A DNA stretch of 46,901 bases from Welwitschia mirabilis (lineage: Eukaryota; Gnetophyta; Gnetopsida; Welwitschiales): contig JBOZIK010000001.1 in the NCBI GenBank assembly GCA_051453625.1, forward strand, positions 11,405,124 through 11,452,024, in the 5' to 3' direction. This document shows, one piece after another, positions 41,792 to 46,901 of the stretch (its first letter is position 1; every line of letters begins with the position of its first letter). The notes beneath the pieces are model-generated. The model saw only the letters and a list, made by a program, of their open reading frames with translations, ran no database searches and was not told the DNA's origin. Made by a program: the position numbers and the translations under genes.

Positions 41792-42490
41792 TATTCAAGA
41801 TTTTTCTCTTAAATCTTCAACCATTTTCATGGATTTAAATTTAGCTAGGAAAGTACTTTTAAGGATTTCCCATGAACTAAAAGCCTGATTAGGATTCCTA
41901 TGATATCATAATTAAACATCTCCTTTTGAAGAAAAAGGAAAAGATCTAAGATAGTGAGATTCTATGTCAAGATAATTAGCTTTACAAAAAGCATTAAATA
42001 ATATTAGTATAATAGAGGTTATTTTGACTTCTTTTTTTCAAAAGTGGGTATTGTGATAGTATTTATATTTCTTATTTTATCTGGATATTGTAGGGCTGTA
42101 GGATTGATATGATTCAAATCATTTATCTAGAGGGTATCACCATTCAAAGATCTTGAATCTCCACCATCTTCCTAATAACACCCTATTATTACTTGCTTTT
42201 CAAACTGTTGATCTGGGTGATGCTAGAATGCTATGCATTCATCGCTCCAATTCACTCATTAGTTTAGAAAATATTTAGTCTCTTACCATCCTTCCTAAAG
42301 TTACATTATCTTCCACAAAATCATTGTCTTCTATTTCTAATTTAATAACATCTTTAGTATATTCATTTAAATCATATTTTTTTGAATTTATAATGTACCT
42401 ACTTTTTCATCTCATCATCTTTTGTGACTATCTTGTTGCATGGTACTTTGTGTCATCATCACTAGTTGGCTATGGAGCTAATCTCCTTCT
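41792..42490 (-). pseudogene. gag, N-terminal half (element B)
   Basis: In sense, after the LTR, the broken frame reads IEDNDFVEDNVTLGRMVRD, and later ESHYLRSFPFSSKG followed by FSSWEILKSTFLAKFKSM and VEDLREKS. The LRxFPFS...SW..LKS.FLAKF pattern is the core of the retrotransposon-gag domain. The frame is cut at 41791 by element C's LTR and picks up at 18131. Coding-like sequence starts very near the LTR, and no clear primer site was found (sense TTTTAGTTCTAGAAGGAG). Confidence 0.75.
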
Positions 42491-42500
42491 AGAACTAAAA

Positions 42501-43450
42501 TGATGGATGGCTTATGTTATAAAATAAATGTAGAATGTATTAAAAAATATTACTAAAAACTATAAACATTATTAAAAAAGTACAAAAATTATGTTACTAT
42601 TAACCTAAAATAAGCATACATAATTAAAATAAAAATACATGAAGGCTTACTAAAGAACTAGTTATGACTTAAATCATTTAGTTGAAAATTCATCATTACA
42701 ATAATATTGTGATGAAGTTACTTAAACTAGTTAGGTTATTTATTAAAACCAAAATACTATATACATATAATACATCAAGGGGGAATAGAGAAAGAGATAA
42801 AACATAACTGAAGTTAAGCAACTTGCTAATTAATACTTATTTCTAAGCACTGAAATTATCCTACTTCATGTTTAGCGATACAAACAGGAGTAAGATAGAA
42901 GTAATATGACTTTTTCAAGTAATAAAAGATGCATATAATGATATTCAAATTATTTTTAGCTTTTATATTGAAATACCAATTGTACATAATTACAAGCTAA
43001 TGAATGTATTCTGTATTTTAGGTAATACTAGGGAATGCAGGAAAGCACTGCTGACACTTTGCAGGCGAGATGGAGTTCCCTTACTTGACCTCGTTGCCTT
43101 GTCTATTGCTAGAACTTATGTGCCAAAAAATTCCCACCTTTAATGGTGATCACATTTTTATACCCTAGTTAGTTTTTTAGTTTCCTTTCTTTGCTTCTTA
43201 GGAAAAATCAAGTGGTTGAGGTTGTTATTCTAATTTGCTCCTCAACCTTCTCTCTCTTCTTCATGCCACTTGGCATCTTGTACCTAAAATATAATAATGA
43301 AATATATATACTAACCTACTAACCACTAATCTATTTATTAGTATGCATAAAGATAATTAAAAACATCTATTTGCTAAAGAAATATATAATTGACATAAGA
43401 AAAACTACTTCAATAATAATTAAATTATTACATAAAATTTATCTTCATCA
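42501..43450 (-). repeat. LTR of element B, right (5') copy
   Basis: 950 bp, starting TGATGGATGGCTTATG and ending ATCTTCATCA, with the TSD ATTAC directly after it. It is the best-preserved of the three B-type LTRs, with both terminal dinucleotides intact. Confidence 0.88.
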
Positions 43451-43455
43451 ATTAC
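43451..43455. repeat. target-site duplication ATTAC, right copy (element B)
   Basis: It matches 4819-4823. Element A's integrase N-terminus continues directly to the right. Confidence 0.85.
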
Positions 43456-43870
43456 TAAAGGAGGGTGCAATGATTCAACAACGTCTATAATATTAATAGG
43501 TTCATAAACAATAATAGGCTTAAGAATCATTTCATTTCTTTTACTAATACCACCCATCCATTGGTAGTTATCACAATACATACAAAATTTATTAGTATAT
43601 TTAAAAAGTAGACCACAAGAAGCTAGTATTTAAGACTTTATACATAGTTTTATTTCCACTATAATAACCATCACATATGTTATTATGATAAAATTCTAAG
43701 ATATTAATCATTTCATTCTCAAGAAATACCTTGAAAAGATTTGTTTAAGATAATATGTAAATAATAGTAATGATTTCCATTAGAATTTATGTCATTCAGA
43801 TAGAACTTTCTTTTGCTTATAATAAGACATTTTTCTAGAGATTTACCACAGGCTTTAAAGTTTTCAATAT
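43456..43870 (-). pseudogene. integrase, N-terminal part (element A)
   Basis: In sense it reads FYHNNICDGYYSGNKTMYKV (zinc-binding region; the second His has become Tyr), then CMYCDNYQWMGGISKRNEM with the CxxC pair intact, and LKPIIVYEPINI. It stops where B's LTR begins; the following core starts at 4823 on the other side. It is broken by stops between the blocks. Confidence 0.85.
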
Positions 43871-43877
43871 CAGTAAA

Positions 43878-44309
43878 TCAAGGTAAACTATTAATAACAA
43901 ATAATATTTCATCTAGAAAAATTTCATTCATTTTAGGTAAATTAATAGGTAGGGAAAGGGAAGATAAATGATTACTAAAAGAATGTTTCTTTTCTTCTCT
44001 ATCCTTAAGGATGATATCAAATTTTTGCATAAGTAAAGCATAATTCATAAAAGGAGGTTTAGTTAAGAGCTTATTTAGAATGTATTTTAAAGAAGCATGA
44101 TTAGTAAATATAATCATGAAACAATCAATAAGATAATGAAGAAATTTATCTAGCATAAAGATAATAGCTAACATCTCCTTTTTAGTAGTTGAATAGTTAA
44201 GTTGTACATCATGCAAAGTTTTGATAGCATAAAAAATCACATAGAATTTACAATTAATAGGTTGACCGAATATTGTATGTACTACAAAATCATTTACATC
44301 ATTCATCAC
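43878..44309 (-). pseudogene. RNase H (element A)
   Basis: A 143-codon open frame covers nearly the whole domain: NDVNDFVVHTIFGQPINCKF, TLHDVQLNYSTTKKEMLAII, FLHYLIDCFMIIFTNHASLK, MQKFDIILKDREEKKHSFSN and HLSSLSLPINL. The Glu of KKEM is kept; TDHA has become TNHA, so one catalytic Asp is lost. The first Asp lies in an altered NDVND context. The open length is notable given how broken the rest of A is, but the active site is damaged. Confidence 0.88.
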
Positions 44310-45306
44310 CTTGAAAGGAAAATAATAGTTAGAAGCTTGAAGAATAGGTAAATGTGATAAAAGTTGCTTAAGTTATTACACTATAAGTTTCACAATTAAA
44401 TATCCAAGAGAAAGTCGTATCTTTACAAAGCAATTTAACTAAAGGTTTACTAAGAGAACTAAAATATAAAATAAAATAGTAATAAAAACCAGTGTGTCAT
44501 AAGAAAGATCTTATATATTTTATACAAGTAGGAGTAGGTAAAAAATAAATCATTCTAATCTTTACAAGATCCATTTCTATTCATTCCACAAAAATATATT
44601 ACCTACAATAATTCATTTAGTATCTAAGAAATAAATTTTTTCCCAACTAAGTTTTAGATTATAATCAATACAATGATTCTTAATCAATTTTAAATAATAA
44701 ATACCATAAAGAGATAAATCATCCATAAAATATTTAAAAATTCATCTAAGAATTCAACCAAAAAAATCCATCATACACCTTTGGAAATTTTCCAAAGCAT
44801 TATATAAACCAACAGATGTAAAAATAGGCAAGAGTTCCAATTGTACAAGTAAAGTAATTTTTTTATTAATCTTCTACAATTATAAGAATTTCATTATAAC
44901 CATTGTAGACATCCAAAAAATAATATTAATAATGCCTAGGTATTTTATCAAGGATCTCATCAATGAAAATAAAAAAAAGATGATCTTTCTTAGTATAAGT
45001 ATTAAAAGCAAGGAAATCTACATATACTTGTCCTTTACAATTCTTATGTAGGAAAACCCATAAAGGGATCACCCATCCATTATCTATAATGGAATAAATT
45101 ATATCAACTTCTTAAATTTTCATGATTTCTTCCTCAATAATATCCCTGAGGTTTAGGTTTAACCTATATAAAGGTTGACAAACAAGTTTTGTGTTAGGTT
45201 CTACATAGGTAGGGTATGAACAAATAGAATGATGGACTTTAACTAGATCATGATAAGACCAAGAAAATGCTTACGAGTTCGTAATTAATATGTTGGTGAT
45301 GATTTC
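44310..45306 (-). pseudogene. reverse transcriptase (element A)
   Basis: In sense it contains INNGWVIPLWVFLHKNCKG-type sequence near 45060, FLAFNTYTKKDHLFFIFIDE, then the catalytic box FMDDLSLYG intact (44718-44729), followed by LIKNHCIDYNLKLSWEK. These blocks are in different frames with stops. The order and spacing are normal for gypsy RT. The chimeric DNA just before 45306 joins the pre-RT linker. Confidence 0.85.
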
Positions 45307-45690
45307 TTATTCTTGAAAATGAGTAAGATGCACACTAATGATAATAGGTTTAGTTTGATTACTACCTAGGAAGATGTACTTTAAATGGTTAGGGAGCCAT
45401 TTTAAATCATCATTAATAATAGTGTAAGTAGTAAAGATATTATTAAAAAGGCTAGTAGCTTTTATTTCATTAAAAGCATAATTAATATATTTGAAATAAA
45501 CACATTTAATGGGTATACCCATTTCATTTAAACCTAAGTAAGAGTTAATAAGCAAGTCATATTGTGTATTCAAATAAAGCATATCATTTAAAATTAAAAA
45601 TAATTCATCCCTCATATATTGTATTTTAGTCAAGTGTAAATGTTTATTTAATTTAGTTTTCTTTTTCTTTTGATTCAAAAACACATTCAA
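45307..45690 (-). pseudogene. protease-RT linker with conserved pre-RT motif (element A)
   Basis: A 127-codon open frame ends KWLPNHLKYIFLGSNQTKPI then IISVHLTHFQE. This is the LPSHLKYAFLG...PVIIS motif that precedes RT in Athila/Tat-type Pol. The N-terminal part is Lys-rich (MNVFLNQKKKKTKLNKHLHL). The open reading frame is an intact remnant of the polyprotein, not a separate gene. Confidence 0.85.
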
Positions 45691-46060
45691 GGTAATAGAA
45701 AGATTATTAAAAATAATTTTAATGTACCAGATCTATAGTTAATTTTAGCATTAGCAATTGCAAGCTAAGGTTAACTAAGAATCATAGGATAACTTGTTGA
45801 ATCTAAGGATAGATTAAGAATCACAAATTTGATAGCATATATGGATTATCTATTTACATTAATAACATCTATCAATATTCCTAAGGGTTTTACTAAAGTT
45901 CCATTAGCCATACAAAGAAGTACATCAGTGGGGCCAACATGGTTAAATATTAAGGTTAAATGGTTCTAGTATAAGATTAACTTTAAATCCTAAATTTGTG
46001 AAAGCTTTATCAATTATATGGTCTTTAATAGTAATATTAATGAGAGGGATATAAGGTCAT
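45691..46060 (-). pseudogene. retropepsin-like protease (element A)
   Basis: In sense it reads FTNLGFKVNLI (active-site region, with the Asp not conserved), PTDVLLCMANGTLVKPLGIL and IDVINVNR, then SLDSTSYPMI and PWLAIANAKINYRSGTL. The last matches the ILGRPFLATANA block. It is broken by several stops. Confidence 0.78.
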
Positions 46061-46738
46061 CATATTTCACTAGTAGTTTGGATTGCACAAATCATGTAGC
46101 AGAAGCGATAAGATTATGTCTTTAGGTAGTTGAATATTTTTTTTTGGGTGCATAAACATTTAATAAATTTGGCTTAAAAAGGAATTTGTTTAATTATCTC
46201 AAGAAGGGAAAGATCAATGTTAACATCTTTACATTTTATAGATATATGCATAATTATTATTACCTTTATCAAATTAAATTTATCTAGGAAAAGGAATGCA
46301 ATCTCCTAATTTTCTCTTTAAAATATTCTTTCTAGATTCAGATTTAAGATTTTCTATTATTTTTCTAAATTTTCAACTTCCTTAGTTTTAGGATTAGATT
46401 TTAAAATAATTTTTTTCACGTATCAATCTAATGGCATTTACATTAGTATGTTATTCCATTTCATGAGCTAATTTTGGACTAGGAGTTTATTGAGATTTTA
46501 AGCTTAGATGACTCTCCTTATTACATTATTCTTAAAACATGAAGTTAAGCATTTGATGTATTTGTTTTATTTGATTTACTAATAGTTTCATTTTTTCTTA
46601 TAATTTATTTTCATGAAGTGAAAATACTATTAATTATTTAGGTTACCATAGGAATTGATTATTATAATGATGATAGGTATTTTGATTTTGATGAAAATTG
46701 GTTAGTTTTGGTTTAGTATACTTGTTGAAGGACATATT
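46061..46738 (-). pseudogene. gag remnant (element A), cut by copia-type LTR
   Basis: Heavily broken. In sense it shows VYQTKTNQFSSKSKYLSS at the far end and a Lys/Glu-rich stretch (ENLKSESRKNILKRKLGD). Assignment rests mainly on its position upstream of protease. It ends at the TG of a copia-type LTR at 46739. Confidence 0.45.
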
Positions 46739-46901
46739 TGATAGGATCGAGAACCCTGGGAGGGGGTGAATAGGTTCTTTTAAAAAATTATCCCAAAAAA
46801 CTGAAAATAAATCTATCTGAGCATAGCTTGCATATAAAAATAACTAATTCAAGAATGTGCATAAAATAATGGAAAAACTAAAATTAAAGAATTAAAAATA
46901 A
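46739..46901 (-). repeat. start of a second copia-type LTR
   Basis: TGATAGGATCGAGAACCCTG followed by GGAGGGGGTGAATAGGTTCT matches the LTR at 424-473, and weaker similarity continues. Here the left flank is element A's gag rather than a primer site, so this is the left edge of another insertion or a solo LTR. The rest is outside the window. Confidence 0.75.

Larger units (their letters stand above)
4824..43450 (-). mobile_element. element B: Ty3/gypsy element inserted in integrase of A
   Basis: LTRs lie at 4824-5780 and 42501-43450 with TSD ATTAC. The interior is gag (42490-41787 and 18131-17105, split by element C), protease, RT, RNase H and integrase (to 12795), then a long 3' region (12790-8764). 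The element is minus-strand. A third, partial B-type LTR at 8331-8763 has a proper polypurine tract beside it, whereas the left TSD-flanked LTR does not, so the left end is rearranged or misassembled. Over about 260 aligned bases of the two outer LTRs I counted about 32 differences, 23 of them transitions. Confidence 0.75.
2340..46738 (-). mobile_element. element A: outermost Ty3/gypsy element, split by element B
   Basis: The two arms are 2340-4823 and 43451-46738. The integrase reading frame ends in one arm and resumes in the other, with the 5-base duplication ATTAC at both edges of the insert, so the arms were contiguous before B landed. Sense order (right to left) is gag remnant, protease, RT, RNase H, integrase and an unknown 3' frame. 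Neither LTR is identified in the window; the right arm is cut by a copia-type LTR at 46739. The order and the LPNHLKYIFLG pre-RT motif indicate a non-chromovirus gypsy element of Athila/Tat type. Confidence 0.8.

Overview
This is nuclear DNA of a flowering plant from a draft assembly. It is strongly AT-rich, contains twelve runs of N, and consists almost entirely of old, nested LTR retrotransposons. I found no convincing host gene, tRNA, rRNA, CRISPR array or bacterial-type gene. All coding stretches are broken by stops and frameshifts. The species cannot be named from the sequence.

The backbone is a four-level nest that can be read from LTR pairs, target-site duplications (TSDs) and reading frames that resume on the far side of each insertion. 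Element A (minus strand, Ty3/gypsy, Athila/Tat-like) forms both outer arms: its integrase C-terminal half and 3' region lie at about 2340-4823, and its integrase N-terminus, RNase H, RT, protease and gag remnant lie at 43451-46738. Element B (minus) sits inside A's integrase, with LTRs at 4824-5780 and 42501-43450 and TSD ATTAC. Element C (minus) sits inside B's gag, with LTRs at 18137-19630 and 40695-41786 and TSD TTTAC/TTTAA. Element D (plus) sits inside C's RNase H, with LTRs at 28320-29384 and 35036-36112 and TSD AGGAG. Two Ty1/copia-type LTRs lie at the window edges (424-1916, with an initiator-Met-type primer site, and 46739 to the end). A further partial gypsy LTR (element E) and a third, partial B-type LTR make the 5781-8763 region hard to explain.

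A, B and C each carry recognisable gag, protease, RT, RNase H and integrase remnants in the usual gypsy order. C carries a tandem duplication of integrase-N/RNase H/RT/linker, whose junction makes an in-frame integrase-protease fusion reading frame. D has no recognisable protease, RT, RNase H or integrase. It shares LTR design, primer site, 3' non-coding region and polypurine tract with C, so it looks like a non-autonomous partner of C's family. Its interior carries an unidentified degenerate coding region.

The most unusual signal is a roughly 40-bp, doubly palindromic module (outer arms like ATCGTCYAC...GTGGATGAT, inner GTCGTC...GACGAC) scattered about twenty times. I found it only in C and D: in the LTRs, the leader, the 3' region and even the protease-RT linker. 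A different short-motif array (GGTCTAGTCGACCCC type) fills the copia LTR. Several assembly gaps are flanked by duplicated contig ends, so local copy number and spacing near gaps are unreliable.
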